Source of the DNA: Paenibacillus selenitireducens
Lineage (GTDB): Bacteria > Bacillota > Bacilli > Paenibacillales > Paenibacillaceae
Assembly (NCBI RefSeq): GCF_002021565.1
Contig: NZ_MSZX01000004.1
Coordinates: 186,027 to 250,026, forward strand
Direction of reading: 5' to 3'
DNA length: 64,000 nucleotides
Under the pieces are notes generated by a model that made no database searches, was not told where the DNA came from, and was given only the letters and a program-made list of their open reading frames with translations. Each line of letters starts with the position of its first letter. Positions within the stretch are counted from its first letter, which is position 1. Positions 26,310 to 35,067 of the stretch are shown here, one piece after another. The translations under genes were made by a program, and so were the position numbers.

Positions 26310-27092
26310 ATGACCCGAAACAAAGTCGAGATTTGTGGTGTTGATACCGCAAAACTGCCAGTTCTGACTAACGCGGAAATGCGCGAATTATTCGTCGCCT
26401 TACAACAACATAACGAACGAGCAGCAAGAGAGAAATTAGTGAATGGCAACCTGAGGTTGGTGTTAAGTGTCATTCAACGCTTTAATAATCGCGGAGAATT
26501 CGTGGACGATCTGTTCCAAGTGGGGTGTATCGGGTTAATGAAGGCCATTGATAACTTTGACTTGGGTCAGAATGTAAAATTTTCCACGTATGCTGTTCCG
26601 ATGATCATTGGTGAGATCCGCCGGTATTTGCGCGACAATAATCCGATTCGAGTCTCACGTTCGCTTCGCGACATTGCTTATAAAGCGCTGCAAGTACGGG
26701 ACAGCTTAACGAACAAGAATGCTCGTGAACCGACGATATTCGAAATTTCGGAGGCGCTTAACGTGCCGAAGGAAGATGTCGTGTTTGCGCTAGATGCAAT
26801 TCAAGATCCGGTATCTTTGTTCGAGCCCATTTATCATGACGGTGGCGACCCGATTTATGTAATGGACCAAATCAGCGATGATAGGAATAAAGATGTCTCA
26901 TGGATTGAAGAAATCGCACTTCGTGAAGCGATGCGCAAACTGAATGAGCGTGAGAAAATGATCTTATCCATGCGGTTTTTTGAAGGAAAGACGCAAATGG
27001 AAGTGGCTGAAGAGATTGGCATATCTCAAGCACAGGTATCTCGCTTAGAGAAATCGGCGATAAATCAAATGCAAAAGCATGTCAAATCTTAA
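26310..27092 (+). CDS. sigG: RNA polymerase sigma-G (late forespore)
   Basis: 260-residue sigma factor for late forespore genes. The N-terminus MTRNKVEICGVDTAKLPVL is the conserved sigma-G start; region 2 (FQVGCIGLMKAIDNFDL), region 3 and region 4 (QMEVAEEIGISQAQVSRLEK) are complete. GGGAGG precedes the ATG. The 130-base gap after sigE should hold a sigma-F/G promoter; I see only a poor candidate (GAATA at 26247, GATAATG at 26269). A strong terminator follows. Confidence 0.96.
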   Translation: MTRNKVEICGVDTAKLPVLTNAEMRELFVALQQHNERAAREKLVNGNLRLVLSVIQRFNNRGEFVDDLFQVGCIGLMKAIDNFDLGQNVKFSTYAVPMIIGEIRRYLRDNNPIRVSRSLRDIAYKALQVRDSLTNKNAREPTIFEISEALNVPKEDVVFALDAIQDPVSLFEPIYHDGGDPIYVMDQISDDRNKDVSWIEEIALREAMRKLNEREKMILSMRFFEGKTQMEVAEEIGISQAQVSRLEKSAINQMQKHVKS

Positions 27093-27114
27093 ATCGAATG
27101 ATATCAGCGATCAC

Positions 27115-27145
27115 GACCCTAACGTTAAGACGTTAGGGTCTTTTT
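27115..27145 (+). terminator. Terminator after sigG
   Basis: Perfect 10-bp stem GACCCTAACG/CGTTAGGGTC with a 6-base loop, followed by TTTTT. Confidence 0.96.
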
Positions 27146-27157
27146 ACCGCATCTACC

Positions 27158-27200
27158 CGCGGTCGCTCATCCACGAAAGGCCTCGGTAGAGGTTTTCTCA
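27158..27200 (+). repeat. Intergenic hairpin repeat, copy B
   Basis: CGCGGTCGCTCATC then the stem GCCTC/GAGGT with loop GGTA and TTTTCTCA. It is nearly identical to copy A at 1275-1318. It comes 12 bases after a full terminator, so a simple terminator role is less obvious here. Confidence 0.75.
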
Positions 27201-27317
27201 AAATTCTGGCAAGGCGTCTTGTTTTCTTTTGGACATCAGGACATTTTGCGACTTTTCCACATATATTAGGGTATAGTCATTTGTACCCCAATTTATAAGA
27301 TTTGTGGTGATGCCAAA

Positions 27318-27665
27318 ATGAAAATATCGGATTTTCAAACGAAGGACGTCATTAATATTGTAGATGGGAAAAAGCTCGGTCAGATATCGGATCTGGAGCT
27401 GGATTTACGCCAAGGCCGAATCGATTCTATTGTTGTGCCGAATTATAATAAATTTCTGGGGTTGTTCGGTGGCGGAACAGATCTGGTTATCCCATGGCGT
27501 AACATTGTTAAAATAGGTGCGGACGTCGTGCTGGTGAAAATGGAGGAAACCCGTGTCACGCGACAGGAAGAATATGAGTCTCCCTCTAATCGATATGAGT
27601 CTCCTTCCAGTCGATATGAGCCGCAGGAACGGCAAGAGCGCGAACGTCGAACGTATCCGAGTTAA
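27318..27665 (+). CDS. ylmC: YlmC/YmxH family PRC-barrel protein
   Basis: 115-residue protein: an N-terminal PRC-barrel (about 1-75, KISDFQTKDVINIVDGKKLG, with IPWRNIVKIGADVVLV) followed by a charged tail. The tail has a seven-residue repeat (YESPSNR, YESPSSR, then YEPQERQ) coded by 21-bp DNA repeats, absent from typical YlmC (about 80 residues). In Bacillus it follows sigG and opens the ylm cluster. Its role is poorly known and is linked with sporulation by position only. Confidence 0.85.
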   Translation: MKISDFQTKDVINIVDGKKLGQISDLELDLRQGRIDSIVVPNYNKFLGLFGGGTDLVIPWRNIVKIGADVVLVKMEETRVTRQEEYESPSNRYESPSSRYEPQERQERERRTYPS

Positions 27666-27708
27666 ATTAATCGGCAGCTTATGGTACACTATGGTTGAGG
27701 TGAGCGAG

Positions 27709-28557
27709 ATGGAACCATTCGTACTACATAACAAGCCAACAGAGCCTGCGCTTTTGCTGTTGGAATCCTGGTGTAACCAGATCCCAGGCTTAACGGCAGG
27801 CTTCTCTTCTAAAATAGGGGGAATCAGTGCAGGTCCTTACGACTCATTAAATTGTGCGTTTCATGTACAGGATCGTCCTGAAGATGTTATTAAAAATCGC
27901 GAAATGATCGCGAATTCTCTACAGATTCCGTTCGAGGCATGGACATGCGCTGAACAAGTTCATAGCAATCACGTCGTTGTTGTGACTGAAGCGCTCCGAG
28001 GGAAAGGGCGCTTAACACGGGAGTCGGCCATTCAGGATACAGATGCGCTGATCACGAATATCCCGAATGTCTGGCTAACCTCTTTTTATGCGGACTGTGT
28101 GCCGTTGTTTTTTGTTGATCCTGTGCAGCGTGTCATTGGACTTGCGCATGCCGGATGGAAAGGAACGGTAACTGAAATCGCAGCCAAGACCATAGAAGCG
28201 ATGCAGTCGACGTACCATTCTAATCCTGCGGATATTCGCACGGCGATAGGGCCTTCGATCGGGTCTTGCTGCTATGAAGTCGATGACCATGTCATGAAAC
28301 ATGTGGTGTCTCTTGCAGATACGTTTAACGTAACAGAACACGATGCCCCCATCTATATTGCGAAGTCCAATGGGAAGTATATGCTTGACTTGAAACAATT
28401 TAATCGACACATTATGATAAAAGCAGGAATTTTGCCGACAAATATCGAATGTTCTACGTGGTGTACAAGTTGTCATGAGGAGAATTTCTTCTCACATCGA
28501 CGCGATCAAGGGAAAACGGGTCGTATGATCAGTTGGATCGCATTGGAAAAGGGGTAA
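27709..28557 (+). CDS. pgeF: Peptidoglycan editing factor PgeF / YlmD (multicopper-oxidase-like fold)
   Basis: 282-residue protein of the YfiH/YlmD family, described as a purine nucleoside phosphorylase-like enzyme and, in E. coli, as a factor preventing incorporation of wrong amino acids into muropeptides. The metal/catalytic set is visible: EQVHSNHV, YADCVPLFF, GLAHAGWKGT and the C-terminal CTSCHEENFFSHRRD. ATG 27709 follows GAGGTG by 6 bases; an open frame back to 27553 overlaps ylmC out of frame and is rejected. It lies 7 bases before ylmE. Confidence 0.9.
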   Translation: MEPFVLHNKPTEPALLLLESWCNQIPGLTAGFSSKIGGISAGPYDSLNCAFHVQDRPEDVIKNREMIANSLQIPFEAWTCAEQVHSNHVVVVTEALRGKGRLTRESAIQDTDALITNIPNVWLTSFYADCVPLFFVDPVQRVIGLAHAGWKGTVTEIAAKTIEAMQSTYHSNPADIRTAIGPSIGSCCYEVDDHVMKHVVSLADTFNVTEHDAPIYIAKSNGKYMLDLKQFNRHIMIKAGILPTNIECSTWCTSCHEENFFSHRRDQGKTGRMISWIALEKG

Positions 28558-28564
28558 TGTTCTT

Positions 28565-29257
28565 ATGGCATTGCAAGATCGAATCGAGCTCGTCGAGCAA
28601 CGGATAACGGATGCATGCACTCGAAGCGGCCGGCAACGAGAAGAAGTTAACATCATTGCCGTAACGAAATATGTATCAACAAAAATGACAGCATCTGTGC
28701 TGCAGCATGGATTGAAGCATATTGGTGAGAATCGCTGGCAGAATGCACAAGAAAAGTGGGAAACGCTAGGGTCCCAAGGCGTATGGCACTTTATCGGACA
28801 CCTTCAGACGAACAAAGTGAAGGACGTCATTGGGAAATTTGCCTATTTCCATTCGTTGGACAGGCTTTCGCTCGCGCAGGAATTGAACAAAAAGGCTGAG
28901 TCGCTTCAGACGGATGTTCAATGTTTTGTACAAGTTAACGTATCGGGTGAAGTGTCCAAGTATGGCCTTGCGCCGGAGCAACTCGTTCCCTTCATGAAAG
29001 AAATGCAATCGTATCCTCGACTGCGCATCGTTGGGCTGATGACCATGGCGCCGTTTGAATACGAAGCAGAACAGACACGACCGGTCTTTCGCGGATTGCG
29101 AACTCTACGGGATGAGCTGAATCAGCAAGCAATCACAGAAGACCCAATTCAGCACCTTTCGATGGGTATGTCCAATGATTTTGAGGTGGCGATTGAAGAG
29201 GGAGCGACTTGGATTCGTCTCGGCTCTATTTTGGTAGGGGATAAGGAGGAAGTGTAA
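28565..29257 (+). CDS. ylmE: Pyridoxal phosphate homeostasis protein (YggS/YlmE family)
   Basis: 230-residue TIM-barrel PLP-binding protein without known catalysis that buffers PLP. The PLP lysine is in [10 protein letters not shown] (about residue 36). [28 protein letters not shown] and [23 protein letters not shown] (split by the reader as two motifs, [15 protein letters not shown] and TWIRLGS) are family landmarks. Its stop overlaps the sepF start by one base. Confidence 0.93.
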   Translation: MALQDRIELVEQRITDACTRSGRQREEVNIIAVTKYVSTKMTASVLQHGLKHIGENRWQNAQEKWETLGSQGVWHFIGHLQTNKVKDVIGKFAYFHSLDRLSLAQELNKKAESLQTDVQCFVQVNVSGEVSKYGLAPEQLVPFMKEMQSYPRLRIVGLMTMAPFEYEAEQTRPVFRGLRTLRDELNQQAITEDPIQHLSMGMSNDFEVAIEEGATWIRLGSILVGDKEEV

Positions 29258-29694
29258 TGGGTGTTATGAATCGCTTTATGAACTTTCTTGGGCTGCAAGA
29301 AGAAGAGGAAGTTGTAGAACGGGAAAAAATAACGCATGAAGAAGAACAAGAATTTGAAACTCCTAGCTTTGAACAACGTAAAAATGTAAAGGCAAGCAAT
29401 GTGGTTAGCATTCATTCGCAGAAACATAATAAAGTGGTGCTCTATGAGCCGCGCTCTTATGACGAAGCGTCGGAGATCGCAGATCATTTGCGGTCACGTC
29501 GTTCCATTGTCGTCAACTTACAGCGGATTCGTAAGGATCAAGCGATGCGAATTATTGATTTTTTAAGTGGGACGGTTTATGCATTGAATGGAAATATCTC
29601 GAAGCTTGGAACGAATATTTTTATGTGCACACCGGACTCCGTTGAAATTCAAGGTGCGATCACCGAGATCTTGGCAGAAGACAAAGAATTTTAG
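29257..29694 (+). CDS. sepF: Cell division protein SepF
   Basis: 145-residue protein that bundles FtsZ and anchors it to the membrane. The N-terminal amphipathic helix ([10 protein letters not shown]) is the membrane anchor, an acidic linker (about 15-45) follows, and the C-terminal domain ([19 protein letters not shown] to the end) forms the ring-building dimer. ATG 29257 overlaps the ylmE stop, with AAGGAGG just upstream. Confidence 0.94.
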   Translation: MGVMNRFMNFLGLQEEEEVVEREKITHEEEQEFETPSFEQRKNVKASNVVSIHSQKHNKVVLYEPRSYDEASEIADHLRSRRSIVVNLQRIRKDQAMRIIDFLSGTVYALNGNISKLGTNIFMCTPDSVEIQGAITEILAEDKEF

Positions 29695-29714
29695 TTGAAT
29701 GAGGTGAATGCATT

Positions 29715-29987
29715 TTGAGTCAAATTGATTACTATATCCACATGGTGGGACAAATTTATTTATACATGATTATCGTGTATGTACTTCTTTCTTGGGTCCC
29801 GAATGCAAGAGAGAGCTTTATCGGAAATATTCTAGCGAAGCTCGTTGAACCCTATCTAACACCATTCCGCAAAATTATTCCGACTATCGGAGGCATGTTG
29901 GATATCTCCCCGATCGTTGCGTTGTTTGTATTGCAATTTGTGATTCAAGGGATCATTGCCGTCGTTCATTTTATTATTCCAGGGTGA
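29715..29987 (+). CDS. ylmG: YggT/YlmG family membrane protein
   Basis: 90-residue protein with two hydrophobic segments (about 12-30 and 65-88) and the conserved YVLLSWVPNARES and PYLTPFRKIIP between them. YggT proteins are linked to membrane organisation near the division machinery, mostly by gene position. Start TTG 29715, 7 bases after GAGGTGA. Confidence 0.9.
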   Translation: MSQIDYYIHMVGQIYLYMIIVYVLLSWVPNARESFIGNILAKLVEPYLTPFRKIIPTIGGMLDISPIVALFVLQFVIQGIIAVVHFIIPG

Positions 29988-29994
29988 TGTTGGC

Positions 29995-30774
29995 ATGAGC
30001 GAAATATACGAACACTTTCATCCGGATGAGAAACCATTTGTAGATCGGGCATGGGAATGGGTGAGGAATAGCGCCGAATATCATGAGGTCAAATTGACGG
30101 ACTTTCTTGATCCAAGACAAGCTTTTATTGTGCAGACTTTAGTGAATCGTCATCCGGATGTGAATATTCGACTAGATGGAGGGTATCCGGAAGCAGAAAG
30201 ACGACGTGCACTGATTGCTCCGGATTACCGCCATTTAGAGAGTGAATCCATGGGACTAGCCGTGTTATCCGTGACATCTGGGGATCAGAAGTTTATTGAG
30301 TTGGATCACGGAGATTACATGGGTTCGATTCTTGGTTTAGGGATTAAACGGGATAAAGTTGGCGATATTCATGTTCTTCCGACAGGCTGTCATTGCATAG
30401 TTCAGGAAGAGATTAGTCATTATATGAATGTACAGTTACGACAAGTTCACCGTATTCAAGTTCAGACCGAAATTCTTCCGATTGAGCAGTTGCAGACGAA
30501 TGTCTCGAAGTTGGAAGAAATGAACTTAACGGTGGCTTCTTTTCGTCTAGATGGCATTGCAAGCGATGCGTTTCGAATGAGTCGTACCAAAATATTGCTG
30601 CCAATTAAGGCAGGCAGATGTCGCGTGAATTGGAAAGTGGAAGAGGATCCGTCGAAACCCCTTAAAGTCGGAGATATTGTTTCCATGCAGGGCTTGGGCC
30701 GCTTTAAAGTTCTTGAAATCGATGGAGTAACGAAAAAAGGCAGAAATCGTGTGAAAATCGGTAAATTCGTGTAG
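29995..30774 (+). CDS. ylmH: S4-domain RNA-binding protein YlmH
   Basis: 259-residue protein with an N-terminal alpha/beta region and a C-terminal S4 RNA-binding domain (about 180-255: MSRTKILLPIKAGRCRVNWK, then VGDIVSMQGLGRFKVLEI). YlmH proteins bind ribosomal RNA-like structures and are conserved next to divIVA. The ATG at 29995 follows AGGGTGA; the frame back to 29956 overlaps ylmG and has no binding site. Confidence 0.9.
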   Translation: MSEIYEHFHPDEKPFVDRAWEWVRNSAEYHEVKLTDFLDPRQAFIVQTLVNRHPDVNIRLDGGYPEAERRRALIAPDYRHLESESMGLAVLSVTSGDQKFIELDHGDYMGSILGLGIKRDKVGDIHVLPTGCHCIVQEEISHYMNVQLRQVHRIQVQTEILPIEQLQTNVSKLEEMNLTVASFRLDGIASDAFRMSRTKILLPIKAGRCRVNWKVEEDPSKPLKVGDIVSMQGLGRFKVLEIDGVTKKGRNRVKIGKFV

Positions 30775-30781
30775 ATCGATT

Positions 30782-30808
30782 GCAGGAATTTTAGAGTTCT
30801 TGTCGAAA
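30782..30808 (+). promoter_or_regulatory. Possible sigma-H / Spo0A control region of divIVA
   Basis: GCAGGAATT (30782-30790) is a perfect match to the sigma-H -35 pattern RnAGGAwWW. Eleven bases later GTCGAAA (30802-30808) fits the -10 RnnGAAT with one mismatch. The same place holds TTGTCGAAA (30800-30808), an ideal Spo0A box. Such a heptamer also occurs by chance several times in 64 kb, so this is a candidate only. Confidence 0.4.
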
Positions 30809-30859
30809 TGAATAGGCTATATGAAACAATGTGTGTTGACTTTATAGGAGGTGCAGAGG

Positions 30860-31381
30860 ATGCCGTTAACCCCGTTAGATATACATAATAAAGAGTTTGG
30901 CCGCAGACTGCGCGGATATGACGAGGATGAAGTAAATGAGTTCTTAGACCAAGTCATTAAAGATTACGAATCCGTTATTCGTGAGAATAAAGATCTTTCG
31001 AACCAAATCTTTAACATGCAAGAGAAACTCGATCACTTCTCGAATATCGAAGAGACGCTGAGCAAGACGATCATCGTAGCCCAAGAAGCAGCAGACGAAG
31101 TTAAACATAACGCGAAAAAAGAAGCTCAGTTGATACTTAAAGAAGCCGAAAAGAACGCAGACCGCATTGTTAATGATTCGATCGTGAAATCACGGAAAAT
31201 TGCCCTTGAAGTCGATGAGTTGAAAAAACAAGCCGCGATTTATCGTGCACGCTTCCGTACATTGGTTGAAGCTCAATTAGATTTGCTGAACCAAGATGGA
31301 TGGGAAGCGCTGGAGAAACGGAATGAAATGTTAGCTGAACGCGAACGTGAGGCCAAAGAAGTCTACACCGAACGAGTTTAA
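30860..31381 (+). CDS. divIVA: Cell pole/septum protein DivIVA
   Basis: 173-residue coiled-coil protein recognising curved membrane at septa and poles. The N-terminal lipid-binding domain (MPLTPLDIHNKEFGRRLRGY and DEDEVNEFLDQVIKDY) is complete, followed by a long coiled coil. AGGAGG at 30846-30851 lies 8 bases before ATG 30860; GTG 30851 overlaps it. In Bacillus DivIVA positions MinJ/MinCD and, in sporulation, the chromosome origin through RacA. It sits between ylmH and ileS as in Bacillus. Confidence 0.95.
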   Translation: MPLTPLDIHNKEFGRRLRGYDEDEVNEFLDQVIKDYESVIRENKDLSNQIFNMQEKLDHFSNIEETLSKTIIVAQEAADEVKHNAKKEAQLILKEAEKNADRIVNDSIVKSRKIALEVDELKKQAAIYRARFRTLVEAQLDLLNQDGWEALEKRNEMLAEREREAKEVYTERV

Positions 31382-31383
31382 AG

Positions 31384-31412
31384 TTGACTTTTACGTGTAA
31401 AGAAGATATATT
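31384..31412 (+). promoter_or_regulatory. Sigma-A promoter of ileS
   Basis: TTGACT (31384-31389), 17 bases, TATATT (31407-31412). Transcription should start near 31419, just before the T-box leader. Confidence 0.85.
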
Positions 31413-31435
31413 ATCTTGTAATATTATTGAATTTC

Positions 31436-31757
31436 ATTGATGGGAAGAGTACATCAGGATCCACGTTCTCCAGAGAGTTGGCGTTTGGTGCAAGCCAATG
31501 AACAGGATTTGATGGAAGATCATCCCTGAGAAGCGAAGCAGAACCTTGAGCAACGTGATGTTGGAAGTTGTTGACTAGTAAGCTAAGCCGGTCTTTCCAC
31601 CGTTAACAGGAACTTGTCTTTGGTGTTAGGAATAGCCCATGACATGACGAAGGTGCCATTCGCAATCATACGATGATGAATCGTAGGTAACGGATGGAAC
31701 AAGGGTGGTAACGCGAGTGAACCTCGTCCCTTTTTGGGGACGGGGTTTTTTGGTGTT
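31436..31757 (+). promoter_or_regulatory. T-box leader (isoleucine specifier ATC) of ileS
   Basis: Full T-box: stem I begins near GATGGGAAGAGTACATC (31439 on), the AGAGAG and GGTGCAAGCC features follow, and the specifier region reads GGAAG-ATC-ATCCCTGAG with ATC at 31519-31521, an Ile codon. The conserved AACAAGGGTGGTAACGCG (31699-31716) presents TGGT for the tRNA acceptor end; its last T matches an A73 discriminator. The terminator CCTCGTCCC/GGGACGGGG with TTTTTT ends near 31752. Uncharged tRNA-Ile stabilises the antiterminator and allows ileS transcription. Confidence 0.95.
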
Positions 31758-31819
31758 TAAAATCAAGGATTGAGTGGCAACGATGATGGATCATCCGTAT
31801 AAGAAGGAGTGGTTGAGTA

Positions 31820-34800
31820 ATGCGTAAAATTGATGTCAAAGAGAAAGCTCGTGCACGCGAGCTGCGTGTATTAACCAAATGGAATGAAGAAGAAACATTT
31901 AAAAAATCCATTGAGAATCGTGCTGGTAAGCCGAATTTCGTATTCTACGAAGGTCCGCCAACAGCGAACGGTGCACCGCATATTGGTCACGTTCTAGGAC
32001 GTGTAATCAAAGACTTTATTTGCCGCTACAAAACAATGTCGGGATACCGCGTTGTGCGTAAGGCAGGTTGGGATACACATGGTTTACCAGTAGAGCTTGG
32101 CGTTGAGAAGCAGCTTGGTATCTCCGGCAAGCAAGAAATCGAGAAGTACGGCGTGGAAGAATTCGTGAAGAAATGTAAAGCGAGTGTCTTCGAATACGAG
32201 AAGCAATGGCGGGAATTAACCGAAGCGATTGCATACTGGACGGATCTCGATCATCCATATGTAACGCTTGAGAACAACTATATCGAAAGTGTATGGAACA
32301 TTCTCGCGACGATTCATGACAAGGGACTCTTATACCGCGGTCATCGCGTAAGCCCCTATTGTCCTTGTTGTCAGACAACGTTAAGCTCGCATGAAGTAGC
32401 TCAAGGTTATGAAGATGTGAAGGACTTGTCTGCAACTGTGAAATTTAGATTGAAAGACAGTGACGAAGCGATTATCGCTTGGACGACAACGCCTTGGACA
32501 CTGCCAGCAAACGTTGCACTTGCTGTGAATCCAGCAATGGAGTATGTCAAGGTGAAACAAGATGGCGAAGTGATCATCGTCGCGAAAAACTTGGTGGACA
32601 AAGCCATCAAAGGTGAATACGAACTTGTATCTACACACCTAGGCTCGGAACTTGTTGGATTGAAATATAACCCTCCATTGCCATACGTGCAAGTTGAGAA
32701 TGGTCATTTCGTTATTGGAGCTGATTATGTTAGTGATACAAGCGGTACGGGTATCGTTCATATTGCTCCTGCTCACGGGGAAGATGACTATCGCGTAGCA
32801 CGTCAGAACAACATCAGCATGTTAAGTGTTGTGAATGCAGCGGGTCGGTATACGGATGAAGTAACAGACTTCGCAGGCCGTTTCGTGAAAGACTGTGATG
32901 TGGACATCGTGAAGATGTTATCGGAACGCGGCTTGCTTTATTCCAAAGAAAAATATGAGCATAGCTACCCATTCTGCTGGCGTTGTAAATCACCATTGCT
33001 CTATTATGCGATGGAAAGTTGGTTCATTCAGACGACAGCGGTGAAAGAACAATTAATAGCGAATAACAACGGCGTGAATTGGTACCCAGGGCACATCCGT
33101 GAAGGTCGATTCGGGAAGTTCCTAGAAGATCTTGTGGATTGGAACATCAGCCGAAATCGCTATTGGGGTACGCCATTGAACGTATGGGTATGTAACTCAT
33201 GCAAAGAGGAGCATGCGCCGCATAGTCACGCCGAATTGCGTGCAAGATCGATTACACCGATTGGTGAAGACTTTGAACTTCATAAGCCTTATGTGGATGA
33301 AGTAAAGCTGCATTGCCCTCATTGTGAAGGCGGCGTGATGGAACGTACGTCTGAAGTCATTGACGTGTGGTTTGACAGTGGCTCGATGCCGTTCGCGCAG
33401 CAACATTATCCATTTGGCGATGAGAAGCAATTCGAGGCGCAATATCCTGCAGATATGATCTGTGAGGGGATTGACCAAACGCGCGGTTGGTTCTTCAGCT
33501 TACTCGCTGTTTCTACACTCTTCAATGGCAAAGCACCTTATAAGGCTGTATTGTCCACAGGACATATCCTGGATGAGAATGGACAGAAGATGTCGAAGAG
33601 TAAAGGGAACGTGATCGACCCTTGGGAGATTATTAATGAGTTCGGTACAGACGCATTCCGTTGGGCGTTATTGTCCGATAGTGCACCATGGAACAGCAAA
33701 CGGTTCTCGAAGCAAATCGTTGCTGAGGCGAAATCGAAAGTGATTGATACCATTGTCAATACGCATGCATTCCTAGCGCTGTACGCGAATATCGATCAAT
33801 ACGATCCGCAAGCCTATCCTGACCGTCCATCGCAGAACAAGTTGGATCGTTGGATTCTCTCGCGTCTGAACAGTTTGATGCAAGTGGTGAGCAAAGGACT
33901 CGAAGCTAATGACTTCTTAAATCCTGCCAAAGCCATCGAGACTTTCGTGGATGAATTGAGTAACTGGTACATCCGTCGTTCCCGTGACCGTTTCTGGGGC
34001 AGTGAGATGACGGAAGATAAGATTTCTGCTTACCAAACGTTACGCCGCGTGCTCTTTGATCTATCGCTCCTCATTGCGCCTTATGCGCCGATCGTAGCGG
34101 AAGAACTCTACGGTAACTTGGGCGGGACGGAAGAGAGCGTTCATCTAGCGGATTATCCTCAAGCCGATGCATCGATGATTGATGCGGCATTGGAGCAAGA
34201 CATGGAGACGTCTCGTCAAATCGTTGAGCTTGCGCGTAACGTACGGAATGAGACCAGCATCAAGACTCGTCAACCATTATCTGAATTAATCGTATCGATG
34301 GATCGGGATTTTGATCTCGCGAGCTACGAAGAAATTATCAAGGATGAGATTAATGTCAAAGACATCCGCATCGAAACCAGCGATAATGAATTTGTAGATT
34401 TCACGTTGAAATTGAACTTGAAGGTAGCGGGTAAGAAATATGGCAAGAATGTCGGAACGATCCAAGGACATCTGAAAGGATTAAATCCTCAAGAGACGCG
34501 TCAAATCGTGGAACAAGGCCAGCTGTCTTATGTTACAGCCGAAGATGAGTCACTTGACATCACATTGGAAGAACTACTCATCGAAAAACAAGCCAAAGCA
34601 GGATTTGCTTCGGCTTCGGGTTACCAGATTACCGTGGCTTTGAATACGGATATTACGCCGGAATTAGAGCAAGAGGGTTGGGTGCGTGAAGTCGTTCGTG
34701 CGATCCAGGATACACGGAAGAAGCTTGATCTACCGATTGAGAAACGTGTTAACCTTACATTGCAGGTGGATGATGAATTGAAAGCAGCAATTACGGCATT

Positions 34801-34915
34801 CGATCATGTTCTACGCGAGAATGTATTAGTCAACGAAGTTCACTTTGGTACAATGAATAACATGGAACAAATTGAGCTTGGTGAAAAGCAAATTGCGATC
34901 CATATCGAAAAGTGA
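31820..34915 (+). CDS. ileS: Isoleucyl-tRNA synthetase, long (type 2) form
   Basis: 1031-residue class Ia synthetase. PHIGHVLG (HIGH at 54-57), AGWDTHGLPVE, the editing domain (WTTTPWTLPANVALAV) and KMSKS at 590-594 are intact. The length and the GWDTHGLPVELGVEKQLG version match the eukaryote-like type 2 IleRS (about 1030 residues) rather than the 921-residue B. subtilis type 1 enzyme. Type 2 enzymes are generally less sensitive to mupirocin; here HIGH is canonical, so high-level resistance cannot be claimed. Two CxxC pairs (CPCC near 182, CNSC and CPHC near 455-500) are visible. Controlled by the T-box upstream. Confidence 0.95.
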   Translation: MRKIDVKEKARARELRVLTKWNEEETFKKSIENRAGKPNFVFYEGPPTANGAPHIGHVLGRVIKDFICRYKTMSGYRVVRKAGWDTHGLPVELGVEKQLGISGKQEIEKYGVEEFVKKCKASVFEYEKQWRELTEAIAYWTDLDHPYVTLENNYIESVWNILATIHDKGLLYRGHRVSPYCPCCQTTLSSHEVAQGYEDVKDLSATVKFRLKDSDEAIIAWTTTPWTLPANVALAVNPAMEYVKVKQDGEVIIVAKNLVDKAIKGEYELVSTHLGSELVGLKYNPPLPYVQVENGHFVIGADYVSDTSGTGIVHIAPAHGEDDYRVARQNNISMLSVVNAAGRYTDEVTDFAGRFVKDCDVDIVKMLSERGLLYSKEKYEHSYPFCWRCKSPLLYYAMESWFIQTTAVKEQLIANNNGVNWYPGHIREGRFGKFLEDLVDWNISRNRYWGTPLNVWVCNSCKEEHAPHSHAELRARSITPIGEDFELHKPYVDEVKLHCPHCEGGVMERTSEVIDVWFDSGSMPFAQQHYPFGDEKQFEAQYPADMICEGIDQTRGWFFSLLAVSTLFNGKAPYKAVLSTGHILDENGQKMSKSKGNVIDPWEIINEFGTDAFRWALLSDSAPWNSKRFSKQIVAEAKSKVIDTIVNTHAFLALYANIDQYDPQAYPDRPSQNKLDRWILSRLNSLMQVVSKGLEANDFLNPAKAIETFVDELSNWYIRRSRDRFWGSEMTEDKISAYQTLRRVLFDLSLLIAPYAPIVAEELYGNLGGTEESVHLADYPQADASMIDAALEQDMETSRQIVELARNVRNETSIKTRQPLSELIVSMDRDFDLASYEEIIKDEINVKDIRIETSDNEFVDFTLKLNLKVAGKKYGKNVGTIQGHLKGLNPQETRQIVEQGQLSYVTAEDESLDITLEELLIEKQAKAGFASASGYQITVALNTDITPELEQEGWVREVVRAIQDTRKKLDLPIEKRVNLTLQVDDELKAAITAFDHVLRENVLVNEVHFGTMNNMEQIELGEKQIAIHIEK

Positions 34916-34983
34916 ATAGCAGCAGTCTTTCATTGCATGTGAAACTTACGTTTCGGGCATAATTGAACTGCAAGCATGAAGCA

Positions 34984-35053
34984 ACCAAACGAGCTCAAGA
35001 AGCGATAAGAAGATATTTTTCTGCTAACGCTTGAGCTCGTTTGGTGTTTTTTT
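34984..35053 (+). terminator. Long-stem terminator after ileS
   Basis: A 16-bp perfect stem (34984-34999 with 35030-35045) enclosing a loop of about 30 bases, followed by a T tract that abuts the ribosome binding site of the next gene. The arms contain ACGAGCTCAAG and its complement. Confidence 0.9.
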
Positions 35054-35067
35054 AGGGAGTGTGGAAA

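Noticed and set aside
27553-27708. N-terminal extension of pgeF back to 27553
   Set aside because: It overlaps ylmC in another frame and has no ribosome binding site; ATG 27709 is well placed.
31820-34915. High-level mupirocin resistance from the type 2 IleRS
   Set aside because: The HIGH motif is canonical, and resistance level cannot be read from the sequence.
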